A stretch of 64,000 nt of DNA from contig MNCI01037976.1 in NCBI GenBank assembly GCA_015680685.1, positions 382,682-446,681 on the forward strand, written 5' to 3'. Position numbers and translations under genes: made by a program. The notes beneath the pieces are model-generated. The model ran no database searches, was not told the origin of the DNA, and saw nothing but the letters and a program-made list of their open reading frames with translations. This document shows, piece after piece, positions 48,299 through 60,020 of this stretch (the stretch's first letter is position 1; the number at the start of each line of letters is the position of its first letter). The stretch is from Gnetum montanum (taxonomy: Eukaryota > Streptophyta > Gnetopsida > Gnetales > Gnetaceae).

Positions 48299-49586
48299 TG
48301 AAGAGTCATTTAGTAACATATTATTAATCAATTATAAGTCCTATACTTGAGAAGTATTAATTATGACCTATGTTTGTAGTCCAAGCATGTGTGATTAAGG
48401 TTCATGTCTTCCAAAATACACCCTTCTAATATTATACATTTAAATTGCATTCATGTTTTAAGTCTCTTAGGATGTTTCTAGAATTGTTTAGGTTTCTTAA
48501 GTGTCTTCTAATATGTCTCTTTAGGTTTTAACTTTCACTTGAAATCAATGGCATGCTGCTAGTGGTAGGAAGGATGTGTTGATACCACTAGGTTAGTGTA
48601 CCTCCTACATTAATGTAGGATTTTCAACACATCTCATGCCTAGTCGTAATTACCTTCTTTTTCCAAAAGTATAATTCATACTTATTAGGTTACATCGATG
48701 GATCTTCATTGATTCTCTAGGCATTCATGAATCTAAAGAATTATATGGTGAAAATAATAAATATCTAGATTAAGCTTTTAATTGAAATATTTTTTCATTT
48801 TATGTTTTCTTAGAATTTTTGCATTCAATTTTGAGTGAAGAGCTTATCCTTCCTTGTGTAAGTTGATTTCCTTCCCATTTTGTATATATTTTAAGTGATC
48901 ACTTTTACAAGTGCTACTAGAATCTATCAAAGTGCTAGCTTACTTATGTAGTCCAAAACAATTTGGTCAATGTGAGCTCTACTATTATGCATTGTGAATA
49001 ACACTTATGATTTTTCTAGGTTATATGTCATGGATGCCTTAAATTGTAATAGAAACCAGAAATAAAAATATCATAGTTATCATATACATTAATTAACTAA
49101 GTAATTGATTCATTTTCATATTTATTGAGCTACAATGATTCATCCTTAGTTAAGAAGGTCATAACTATATGGTATCCTGTTAGGACATTGAGGTTATAAG
49201 TAGGATCTATTTTATGCTTTTCATATAAGGTGCTGCACCTATTCCTTAGGGGATTATAACCCATGAATATGTAAATTTATGAGCATTACCACTTATTACA
49301 AAATGGCTTGCAATCAATGTGTGTTTTTTATTATTTTATTATTAGCTTGATAAATAAATAAAAATTATAAAATATAAAATTGTAAATATGTTTTCTCTTC
49401 TTTGAACATGGCAATATGAGTTTCTTATGTATTATATGTATCCTAAAATCTTTTTTTTTATTGAATAGAATGAGATACATAAATTTTCTTTGTAATCCAC
49501 TCAACATCATCTTCGAAGTTAATGATCAAATAGCACTACATTCCATATGATATAATTCCATTGTTCATGGCTAGTAGGACCTATCA
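48299..49586 (+). repeat. 3' LTR of element E (1288 bp)
   Basis: TGAAGAGTCATTTAG ... GTAGGACCTATCA. Colinear with 36970-38180. Confidence 0.8.
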
Positions 49587-49766
49587 TTAGGACAAATATC
49601 ATGGTGGCTAGGTAAGGTATGCCTGACCTATAAAAAAATATTAGTAAACATAAATAATTTATACATCAAAAGTATGTAGACATATCGATTTGATGTCAAA
49701 GACCCAACAACATTAACTATATCAAAATATTACTTCATTCATCAACCAACAAATAAAAGGCTAGCA
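49587..49766 (-). repeat. 5' LTR of element D, second part
   Basis: ATATCATGGTGGCTAGGTAAG, CATAAATAATTTATACATCAAAAG and ATGTCAAAGACCCAACAACATTAAC align with 21035-21195 of the other D LTR. Shows that E (36970-49586) interrupted a continuous D LTR. Confidence 0.7.
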
Positions 49767-50735
49767 TGTTGGGGTAGTTTTACTCTAATTTTCTTAACCT
49801 TAAAAGCCTACCAAATCTAGATATTATAAAAGATAATTTAATTTTTTATAAACTAGAAAAATTATATATTTTTAATTAATGTAAAGAATATTACACATTA
49901 GTGGTTCCACAACCCACAACATTACAATTCATTCATAAACTTAACAAAAATTATAAAGCATAACACTCTATAGCCATACAAAAATTGTCCTTAATGCTCA
50001 CAATCAAATGAGATCTCTCCAATAAACATAAGATTGAGAACCAAAAAAAAAAAAACATATAAGAGTTACAAAGGACAAACATACACATAATTGATCACAA
50101 AGCTACATACATACTCATGTAATTCCATCAATGTGCTCTCATGGTACTCTTAATCTTATCTTTTACCTCTCATGACACTCTCCATGTTTGAAGACATGAG
50201 ACACATACAATTTCTACTATAAATTAAAGAAAACTTATAGAAACCTTTCCTCAAGCTTAACTTCAAGATTCCTAGTTATTTTTATCTATTCTCATTTTGT
50301 CTTGGCTATTTCCTAACATGGAACTACTAACTTGGAAGTCTTTCTAGCCATACAGGTCATCTTCAGGCTTTTCCAAGATAACTTACTATCATTTTAGACA
50401 TGCAAAAGAGATGTCCCATGAACTTGGAAGACATCTCTAGTTCAAGTGAGACATCTCTACTTCAGCTAGAATGTATCAAGTATGTGGGATATGTTTTACC
50501 TTAGACATCTCAAGTCTTGAAGAGATGTCTTCTCATATTCTTAACTATCTATCTCCTTCACTTCCTAGACATCTCTTATTAAAGTTTAGCTCTTATCTAA
50601 GACATCTCCACAACATCAAAAACCTACAAAACCACCTATACAAAGGAAATGAAGATTGAAAGAAATGTCCCTACATCAAATCTCCCAACCTACAAAAAGT
50701 GAACTCATGTAAATAAGGGAATAGGGGTAGTAACA
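49767..50735 (-). repeat. 3' LTR of gypsy element K (969 bp)
   Basis: Minus strand TGTTACTACCCC ... AAACTACCCCAACA. The polypurine tract adjoins on the right. AGATGTCT/AGACATCT octamers recur at least eight times between 50400 and 50610. Same family as 14402-15389. A pure A run (about 13) lies near 50043. Confidence 0.65.
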
Positions 50736-50750
50736 ATCTTCCACTTGTCA
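50736..50750 (-). other. Polypurine tract of element K
   Basis: Minus strand TGACAAGTGGAAGAT directly before the LTR start TGTTACTACC. Confidence 0.6.
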
Positions 50751-51229
50751 AGCTTCATCTGATGGACCCATATAACATCATCAGTAAATTAATCCTCCTA
50801 AAAGATTAAGTACTTGTGCCTCTTCATCCCTTAAGTGCTAAAATCTTTCCTCATCTTGATTAAAATTTTCTTTCTCTCCATTAAAATCTTGGACATGTTA
50901 ATAGCCCTCTTAAACTCATCAATGTTATCCTATGTGGTTTCATCATTAATTGGTCTAGTAAATGCACAAGATCTAAAACATACAATAAAAAATACATACG
51001 TACATCATTTGGTAATCATTTTCAAAAGAATTATTATTACTCTTAGCCTTTATTTTAAAAGGATCCGTATTCTTGCTTTCAACTCTTAAAAGTTGATGTC
51101 TCTGAACCTCTTCACCTTCAAGTAGATCACCAATAGCAAAGTTAGGCTCTTCTTTCCCTCATTCTTCTAAAGTACTCTCTCTTAACCCTTCTTGTCTGGA
51201 TTTACCTTTACCTATGCATGAATATTCCT

Positions 51230-52000
51230 CATATATTGTATAAAATTGAGCTTCTCCATTAAAACTCCTAACATTGTTCACCATCTTTGAATAAAAATCA
51301 TAATTTCCTTCAAATGGACTTTTTCAATGATAACATGAAAAGTATAATTATAATAAAAGTTACCATGATACAACAAATGTTTCTACAAATTAAACTTTCC
51401 ATCACATAAAAATCTTAAAATATTTAGCAAATATTTATTAATCACCTCCATTTTGCCATTAGATTGTGGATGATATGAACTAAAAAAAATTAACTTTTTT
51501 CCTAAAATTTTCTAAAGGAATAACCAAAAGTGACTTGTGAACTTGAAGTCTCTATCACTAGAAATATTTAAAATAATTTCATGCAACTTTACAATATTCT
51601 AGAAAAATAAAGTTTCAACATGAGAAGCATCATTCAACCTTTTGCATAGAATGAAGCATGTCATCTTAGAGAATCTATTCACAATGATAAAGATATTCTC
51701 GTTTCCACTTTTGGTCTTTGGAATCCTAATCACAAAGTCAATTAACACAATTTTCCATGGACCCTTTGGAATTAAAAAAGGTGTACAATGTCCATTCACT
51801 CCTTTAGCTTCTTTTAATTTCTAACATTTCAAACACTTCTTCACAAGTTTTAAAGCTTTAAATATCATTTTAAGCCCAAAATAATGTCTATTCATAAGTT
51901 CCAATATTTTATCCTTGACCATGTAACTTGCCATGCCTTCATAATACTTTTCAAACAAAATTTGTGTTTAAAAATCATAATTAGCCCTTCCATTGATAGC
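51230..52000 (-). pseudogene. Element K Ty3/gypsy integrase, decayed but catalytic residues kept
   Basis: In order on the minus strand: LVKKCLKC from the zinc-binding part (about 51830-51850); PFLIPKGPWKIVLIDFVIRI with the first catalytic Asp (about 51710-51790); FSKMTCFI and NDASHVETLFF; SSDRDFKFTSHFW with the second Asp (about 51525-51565); SSYHPQSNGKMEVINK with the Glu (about 51420-51475). The zinc-binding His pair is only partly seen. This is the chromovirus-type integrase that inserts element DNA. Stops occur between the parts. RT was not found to the right, so the element is truncated near 52080. The stretch 50751-51229 should hold the integrase C-terminus but has no recognisable motif. 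Confidence 0.8.
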
Positions 52001-52079
52001 CCCTCCAATTTTTGAATAATCTTTTATCTTGAATATGATAGCCCCTCCATTGATCTATCCTACTCAACAATGGTTCCAT

Positions 52080-53100
52080 AAGGCTTCTCCAAACTATAAC
52101 AATAAAAAAATTCAAGCTAGAAATCCAATAGATCTAGGAAAAATAGTTTTACCTTAAAATCCATGAGCCTAAAATTGGCCTAAGGTACCTTAGGTAGTCT
52201 TTTCAATCACCTAAGGACTTGAAAGTCTATTACCAAATGCAAATACAAGCAAAAATGAACAAGAAAATAAAGAAAAAATGGATCTAATGCTAGATCTATG
52301 AGAGAATTAAGAAATGATAGAGAAAATAATAGAAAATGTTCTCAAAATAATTGGTAAACTCCATATTAATTTTTAATGAGTAAAAAGTGTAGAGAATATA
52401 GATAAAAAAGTACAAAAATGTGGATATCCATCAAATCTCTGTAATGATGCTATTAGAATCCTAGTGCATTATTAGGTAGAGTATGTTTCACAAAAACATT
52501 TGGTTTGCTCAATATACTCTCTAATGTTGACTAAAACAAGTTCTCTCTACTCACAATGGAAATCAATAGAGAAAAATGACTATAGGATTTTAGATCTCTC
52601 TGCTCCAAAATTCTAAAGTTTGGGAGAGTTTGAATGATCCAAAAGTCCCTTAAATGATGTCAATTCTAGGTTTTATAGGTCAAAATGTTTTGTTATTGTG
52701 TTGACATGATTTAGGAAATTTTCTTAGGCATTTACACAACCATTTTTACATTTTACACTAGCCAAAACTATAGCATCTTTTACTACAGTGTTTTTTACTA
52801 CAATGAACTTAATCACAACATTTTTAAAAGCATTTTTTATACTTATAGGTTTAATTATGATTTTTTGATGTAATTCACAACATATTTGAAATTCTTTGCC
52901 ATGAATTACACCTTATAAAGTAAGAATTCTCTAGAATTTTTGAAAAATAGGGCACAATGCAAGTTTTCTAAAGGGGAATCCAAGAACTTATTTTAATCTT
53001 GAATCATATTATAATTACATGAAAACAATTTAGTTACAAGGCATTCCTATTCACAATTTAAATATTTTTTGAGGTATTTCATTTGATCCTCTTTGTTGAT
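52080..53100. other. Unrecognised AT-rich stretch
   Basis: No frame above 60 codons with a recognisable motif. It might be LTR or leader sequence (few coding features, several CTCTCTAC-like words), but I find no termini or second copy in the window. Confidence 0.25.
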
Positions 53101-56100
53101 GTATACAAGATTGACCTAAAAGACATCAACAAAGAATGTGAAACACCACTATAGGTTCATCACCAACGCATCTCTCTCCACACTTGATCCCATAGCTATC
53201 AAATCACACCAAGTAATACTCACAATGGCAAAGTAAGGTTGAAATGGAATGATGATAATACTAAATGAGGTATTTATACTATTTAAAAATGGTTAAATGG
53301 GCTAACAAAGAATTCCAAATTTTTTAACATCATGCCTATGGCATAATGATATGCTCATTTACTAATTAGGTCTTCATGCTTCATGCTTGTTATACTAGTG
53401 ACATGTCCTTGAATTTGAAAAACCAGTACTTAAGTATTGGCTACTTTGGCTACCTGGCTCATTTGTCTTTTTCTTATACATTTGTTTAACTTTAGGCTAT
53501 TTTGGCCTCTTGTCTTTCTTGGTATTTTTTTTCCTTTTTTTTATTACAAAAGTGAAACTATCTTTGGGTTTCAATACTAAGGCCAAAATTTTTTCTTTCT
53601 CACTAAATGAAGAGTTTAAAGATTTAGCAAACTGATCAATCAAGCATTTAGTAGGAAATGTCACATGGCCATGATGCATGAGTGTTAAAAATATATTTTC
53701 AATATTAGAAAGGTAATGAAGGCTAAATTTGGTATATGATTATGGCTTAGAAAGGGTCATGGAAATGATATGAGGCAAGCATTGTTAGCATGATCAAACA
53801 AGCTAACTAAATCTCACACATCAAGATCACATGGTAACTTACTATTGTAATAAGTCATACCTTTGTGATGACTCTAGGTTTATCTTGCAAAGACAACTTA
53901 GGAAGAATAAGAAAACACATCAAAGAAACATGAGATTACCATAGATTACATGAGTAAATAAGTAAAAATTGGCCAACATGAGACATAATTAGTAGAACTT
54001 GAGAATATTATATATGTCTTTGTAGATTTATATAAAATTTACAATGTTTTTATATGTCAAATAAATAGAATATTGTTCATGCTCACTTATCAATGAAGGC
54101 AAGATCCACCAATGTCATGTATTTGTTCAAGTATGTGAAAAAAGATCAATGACACTAAAAGAAAACATATCAATATTAGATGGCCTTATAGGATCTTGCA
54201 ATGGTCTTAATGTTGTCTTAGATGGCCTTAGTGATGCCATGAGAAAACCAAAGTTTAAGGAAGTTAGTTTTGATGTGTTCTCCTTACTATCATGGGTTGA
54301 AATGGAGACTTCCACTATGGAATCCTCTCTAGTGTTTCTGGCCTCTAAGTCAAGAGCATTCAAAAAATTCCAAGGTATTAAGACTATATGGTTAGAAGGC
54401 TTCTAGTCTTAAGATCTAGGAATTCAAGATCAATTTGGTTAATTAACATCGCTCAAAAGGGTTGACTCAAGCTCAAAGACAAGTTGAACTATTCTTACAT
54501 CTTTCTAGCTCAATCCTACATGTCAACATAAGCATATTAAATAACATTTGCATTATATATTTTTTAAATGAGGTTAAAATAAGTAAAAAATAAGGTAAGG
54601 AATGCACAAATTTTTTTATTTATATCATTATATGATCAAGAAAGGTGATAATTCAATGAAAAAGGAAAAAAAAGTAAAATAATATGTTTTAATGTAAAAC
54701 AAGCTATAAATGATCAAATATTCCCTATTAATAGTGTGTTTGGGCTAGTGTGTTAACATGTGGGAAATATTCACCAGGTTGAAAACATATTTGATAATTT
54801 TAAGTAGTATGTAGGAGATATGCACTAGGTTAATAGTGTATTTATGGAAAATAAGATATCAATTTCATTAGTACAATGTTTTTGAACCTTTTTTCCTTGA
54901 GGTGAAGTTGTGAGGTCCACATGTTAGCATGTTTGACCAACCTAAGTAGCATGTTAACCATGAACTCAGGCTTGTCATCATGTTTGAGGTAATTTCATTT
55001 TTAATTTCCTTGGCCTAGAATTTTTGGCTATTGACATCATTGTTTAGGTGTTGTGAGGGCCACTTATTAACTTATTGTGGAAGAATATCAATGTTTTAGG
55101 CTATGGAAGATAATTTCATTGCACAAGGTAACATGATAGGTCATTTTTCTTATTAATTACAAATCCCACAATGTTTTTTGGGAAGGTTGAGATCATAGAA
55201 CCACCAATACATAACATAGTTATGCAAACTCGTTTTTTAAAATAAGTCGTTCATAGCATATTTTGGAAAAATTGGGAATTTTAGTTTTTCTTGTCACAGT
55301 GAAAAGTTAAACACATGAGATCTGCAACAATGGTAGGTAAGAATGGATAGAGAGACAAGCATGTGAACATAAAGGATGCAAAGTAGGCTAAGAGACTTGT
55401 CTAATCAAGGCTTCCACATCCATCTACTAAAGAAGGATAATCCATGATCCCTAGTTACCTTTTCTTCGTTTCATTTTCTCTTTTTTTTTTACCTAATCTG
55501 TTACCATTTTGGTTTTTTCTAGGTCTATGTATAGTTTTATGAAATTTTTCTAATTCTTTTGCAATTTTCCTAGGGTTTTCCATGTCAATTTGATGATGAG
55601 GTATATTTTTTCCTAGTCAAATTTCTGAAAAATGGAGTTATGTCTACATCTGTATGGGCAATGCTATGGTAGATTTTGGTCTAATGGACAATGTCTTTAT
55701 CATTTATGATTTGTAATTAGTATTTTAATTTTTTTTCCATTCCTATAACTAGTATTTTCCACATTTTTCTAGTTGTAAGTTGGAGTTATGGATGTCTTTC
55801 TTTGTGAATTTTGAGAGTATTTTTGGATTCTTGGTATCTAGGATAGTAGCATGTTTGACATTCCTTACTTTGGAAGATAGTATCTTTTGCACTTCTTATC
55901 TTTAGGCTAGTATTTTTAGGATAATTCACCTCCTTAAGACTTAGCATTTTGTTTTTGACCACATGTTTTGATGTAAAGTCTGTTTCATGTCTACTAGTTG
56001 CCAAAATGCATGCCTATGCTTTGTATATCAACTATTTGAGAAGTTGTCTATTCATGTTTTATAAAATATCAAACTATGTTTTTCATGTTAATTTCTTAAT

Positions 56101-57179
56101 AAAATATCAACTTTTTTCTTTTCATGTCAAGTGTTTAAGAAAATTTCAAGTCCACTAAAAGTTGATTCATGATGATTTAATTTGAGCCTAAGTGTAATCC
56201 TAGTTATGTCTACAAGCATGATCATCTCTATGTCCTTGTTTTATTTGCCAACATTATCAGGTTTAATGTTATTTTATGTTGTAGTTTTAATGTTACCATT
56301 ATGTTCTTATGGTTTTAATGTATTTCTTGATTGCATGCCTTTGGTGATAACAATAAAGGCTTTAGCAACATTCCTCTCCTCCTTCTATCATTTAATCTAA
56401 GTTGTTGAGGATGATGATAATATGCTATCATTCTTAAGTGTTATGGCTATTGGTTCATTACTACACTCATGATTTTAAAGACTATGTATCATCTATTTCT
56501 ATCACACTATGTAACTATGGCTATGGTTATGGACTACTTGGCTATGCTTGGCTTCATGATGTTGCATTTTGATCCTAGTTTAATATTATGCCTTGGCTAC
56601 AAATTTTTAGTTGTTTTTTAGGTTTTATATTTTTCTACATTTTATATTTCATGTAAATAGTAAGTTTAGGCTATGAGTTAAAACAACAGTGAAAGAAAAG
56701 GCTCCAAAGTAAAACTAGGAAGTACAACATAATAAAAATAAAAATTATAAAACAAGGCATAATTGTTAAAGACTATAAAAATGAACTAAAGTAAATAGTT
56801 CATAATGTATATATAAGGAAAAGAAGAGAGGTGACATTAACTACATAGTTGTTTCCTGATCTTTGAGAGATTAGGAAACTAGTAAGGCTTTTCTTGTATA
56901 ATTTTGTACTTCCCATTCTTTTCGCTGATAATACTAAATGGGAGTTCCTCTCAAGTCTCATTTAAGGTTTTATTATTATTAGTTTTGGCTTTGTTAAGTT
57001 CATTGTGATTATTGGTTTTGTTATTTTTCATGAAATTTTCTTCTTGGAGCACCACCTTAGATCCTTATTCAATGTCAATATTATTGACTGACAAAGGAAC
57101 TATGTTGTCTTTGTGATTGATAATTTTACCTCCCTCTTAAGGTAGATGAATCTCTTGGTGAATTGGAGAAGAAACCACT
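53101..57179. other. Unrecognised stretch, no gene supported
   Basis: Small open frames at 53497-53679 (minus, Lys-rich end), 54127-54406 (both strands overlapping), 55786-56004 (minus) and 55949-56400 (plus) show no motif I know. A loose direct repeat (ATGTGGGAAATATTCACCAGGTT against ATGTAGGAGATATGCACTAGGTT) lies at 54760-54835. Probably old transposon sequence. Confidence 0.3.
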
Positions 57180-58520
57180 TTAAACTTAACAAAAAATGGC
57201 TATCCTGGAATCAATTTTAAGCCCAATGTTTCTTCAAATATAAGGAAGTTAGAAGATGTGGGGAATTATTCCCTAGTCACAAAGTCTAATAAAATTTACC
57301 CTCTCACTACTACATATGACTCATTAAAAGACTTAAGCATAGAAGTGTAGGTGTCCTGAATGTTCTCAACTAGGGCTAAAAATTCAACAATGGGCAAGGG
57401 TATGACATTTTTTGTTGTCCCATTATTAACATGAACACAATGTGCCTTCTATTGGTTAACTCTTATGGTTATGAAAAGAGGGACACATAATACTTCACCA
57501 CTGTAAGGATTGGTCTTAATTTCACTATCATGAAATGTCAAATTGGTTTGTTTTGACTCTTCCTTAAGTTGGGATGGCATGATAATAGAGTGAATGAACT
57601 CCTTGTTGATAGGAAACTCTTCATTCATAGGGATAGATGTTAACCATTTAACTAAGGCTTTTTTATGGGTAGGAGAGTTCATAATCAAGTCATAAAGGCT
57701 TAGTGAAGTGTTTTCCTACTTTAATGAAAGCTTGACTTACTTCATGGTAGTGAAGAGATCTTTGTCATTATTGAATGTTTTCTTTATTTTGTTGGCTTTG
57801 ATTTCCTCCATCTTGCCTAGGATTTTTACTGCATGTTTAATCATTTATTGTTTAAGCACCTTCCTTTTGTTTTTTTGTGTGTTCTTTAGATTGGCTAGTT
57901 GATGTAGTTTGAGTAATGGAATTCATTAGTACGCATGAGATTGGAGTAGATTTTAGTGGACCTACTTCTTTATAGACTTTTGGTTAGCTACTCTCTTTAG
58001 CCTTGGGCTTAGGAGCAAATGATTTTCATTGCTTAGGGGGTAACTTATTGTTGTTAGGCTAAGAGGATGTTGATGTATTGGTCACTATAGAAGAACATTG
58101 GTCAACATGGGCTATTAAACTATAGGTGGAAGGGGGTAAAAATTTGATGACAAATTCTTCTTTGAAAGATGTAGGTGGTGGTACCCTTAAAGAAAATAAA
58201 GTTATTGAACTTGTAGAAGTTTAAGCATGATCATTATGAGGAGAAACCCTAACTAAAAATGGCTCCCTAGAAGGTTTAGGCTTGTTTAGAACATTGAACA
58301 TAGCTGTAGTATATGGGTCATTACTAGCATTAGTGTTGGATGCATCTAGAACCAATTCTCTACTATCAATCATTTTTTATATGTCATCTTTCAAGGCCAA
58401 GTAAAAATTGGTATCATTACTAGAAAATTGGTGATAGTGGCAAAATTAGTTAAGATTGAAGTATTTTGGTAAATTTTGATCATCTTTAGTTGCTACTATT
58501 AGGTCTCTAGCTATCTGAAA
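57180..58520 (-). pseudogene. Tat-like gypsy gag-protease remnant (I)
   Basis: Minus strand: FCHYHQFSSNDTNFYLALKDD (58380-58445), the His/Cys motif near the end of Tat-lineage gag (FCxYHxxxGHDTxxCxxLK), then MIDSREL. Further down, LSLYDLIMNSPTHKKALVKW and CVPLFITIRVNQ lead into HVNNGTTKNVIPL at about 57395-57435. This is the protease active-site segment (VDNGSxxNVxPL) with the catalytic Asp changed to Asn (57425-57427). The next part, VVVRGQILLDFV-like with a stop in place of Q, matches the protease C-terminus. The 79-residue frame 57449-57688 is part of it. No LTR found to the right. Confidence 0.75.
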
Positions 58521-58949
58521 AGATTATCATGTCTCTTACAAGCATTCTTCGATAGTTTCTTATGTTGAATATGGTTTTCTTTTTAAGCAATTATTTGAGA
58601 AGCTCAAAGGGCTTCATTGGTAGCTTTATGAACCTGGATCATTCTTTATGTTCAAAGTTAGTTCTTGGATAGTTCAAGGTATATGAAATAGATAGTTGAG
58701 ATGTGGTAGAAGATGCATTGGATTGTGGTGTCCTTGCCCCTCTATTGGTTTCATGTCTTTGGCCACTATGCCTATGGCTACACGCATTTGCTTTCCCTGA
58801 TCCTTATTCTTCTTCATATACTTGTTCTTCTAAGCTATATAGGCCAAATTGTTGCTAGCTTTTACAACATCTTATATGTTTTTTATCTTGGAAAAATCTT
58901 GAATATATCCAAAAAACCATGTCATTACCTTTACCTTTCATAATGAATG
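58521..58949. other. Interval between two opposed gag remnants
   Basis: No LTR, primer-binding site or motif found. A 76-residue plus frame (58713-58943) is Leu/Ile/Tyr-rich and could be a shadow of a minus-strand gag N-terminus. Confidence 0.3.
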
Positions 58950-60020
58950 TATGCTATTAGCCAATTATCCATATTACCTATTTTTTATAAGTTTTTAACA
59001 AAAAAGACATTTCAATGGTTTCAAGATGTGTCTCATGGATCTATTACCTCCTTGGAGCAACTCTTCACATCCTTTTTCAAGATGTTTAAGTATAACATTA
59101 CCAAATGAGGAAATTTACAAAAATTATTAGGCATCAATTAGGGTTCTAATGAATCTATCTCTAAGTTCATTTTGCAATGGACCTCTACCACAATGGAGTT
59201 CACTTACCCATTACCTAATGATCAGCTACTAGACATTTTTAAAGGGGCTATGAATGAATATATTAAAGAAAAGTTGTTCTATCTCAATCCATTTAGCCTC
59301 CATGATGAAATTACCAGTACTAAACACATTGAGGAGTTGGTTATTCAACAAAATAATCTAGAGTAGATTAATATTAGCAACAAAGCAAATAAAGTAGCAA
59401 GAAAGGACAAGTCCATACAAAAAATTGCTTAAATAGTAGCTTTGTTGAACCAAAGTAAGGCAAGCTCATCATCAAGTGATGGAGGCAATAATGAAAGTAA
59501 GAATGTGAATGCTAATATGAGGCCTAATGGTTATGGTTAAAATATGTTCAATAATGATACGTAATCAAGGAGGCCATAAAGAGACCAATCCACGTACCAT
59601 AAGTTTTTTGGGACATACAAATAATTATACAACATGATAATAAAGGATGGACACATAATACCTAAGTAGGTTTTGAAACAAATGAGGACACAATTCAAAC
59701 CTTGGTCATTGAGGATTCCTAATATGTGAAAGAAGAACAACATGTTCCTAAGTGGTACAATCCCAATAAGTTTTGCTACTATCATGTGACACCATGCCAT
59801 GATATTTAGAATTTTAATATTCTTAAAAATTATGTTCAACCATTGATAGAAAAAGAAGTAATCATGTTCATTATTCTTGTCCATTCTAGTAACTAACACA
59901 TGCAAATTTATGAGGATCCTTTGAATTCTTATTCAAGGAAAGTTTCAGCCTTCCACCTAAAAATTAAAGATAAACATCCACAAGCTTTCTTTATATATCC
60001 ACATGAATTTATCCTATTAC
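58950..60020 (+). pseudogene. Tat-like gypsy gag remnant (J)
   Basis: The plus frame begins TFQWFQDVSHGSITSLEQLF, then FFKMFKYN, NESISKFILQW, LLDIFKGAMNEYIKEKLF and HIEELVIQQ. This is the retrotransposon gag domain (PF03732-like) pattern: W....P.GSI.SW.QL...F...F ... L..Y..RW. At about 59770-59860 FCYYHVTPCHDI and LKNYVQPLIEKEVI give the Tat-lineage C-terminal Cys/His motif, with the second Cys lost. The minus frame 59537-59905 is a shadow. The element continues to an RT fragment at 62470, interrupted by a family C LTR. Confidence 0.8.

Larger units (their letters stand above)
36970..49586 (+). mobile_element. Element E: Tat/Athila-like, RT-less LTR retrotransposon with nested family C element
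   Basis: LTRs at 36970-38180 and 48299-49586 (about 1.2-1.3 kb), starting TGATGAGC/TGAAGAGT and ending CTATCA. The flanks TGAAG (36965-36969) and TTAGG (49587-49591) are a weak possible target duplication. The primer-binding site is tRNA-Asp-like. Without the nested element the internal region is 4.4 kb, with a gag-like part, a protease-like motif and a coiled-coil ORF near the polypurine tract. No RT or integrase seen. It sits exactly in the D 5' LTR: D sequence resumes at 49592. Confidence 0.7.
20448..49766 (-). mobile_element. Element D: chromovirus-like Ty3/gypsy with 3.2 kb LTRs, multiply nested
   Basis: Minus-strand element. The 3' LTR is 20448-31865 with element A inserted. The internal region is 31866-36395 with gag, RT, RNase H and integrase in gypsy order. 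The 5' LTR starts at 36396, is split by element E (36970-49586), and resumes at 49587-49766, where another LTR cuts it. The LTR begins TGTAACAATTC and ends GGTGTTACA. The tRNA-Met primer-binding site and the integrase pattern (IPM, then GGKDAILIVVDVLTKFAYFIAL) suggest the Del/Tekay group. The remaining 5' LTR and right target duplication were not found. Confidence 0.65.

Noticed and set aside
2576-50735. Assigning the Copia LTR at 2576-3775 to the same family as 14402-15389 and 49767-50735
   Set aside because: They share the AGATGTCT word but not the ends, and the adjoining coding remnants are Copia gag and gypsy integrase respectively.
54127-54406. Overlapping plus and minus frames of 78-85 codons
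   Set aside because: No motif on either strand, no homologue recognised, no context.
59537-59905. 122-codon minus open frame as a gene
   Set aside because: Lies antisense to the gag remnant with the Cys/His motif on the plus strand.
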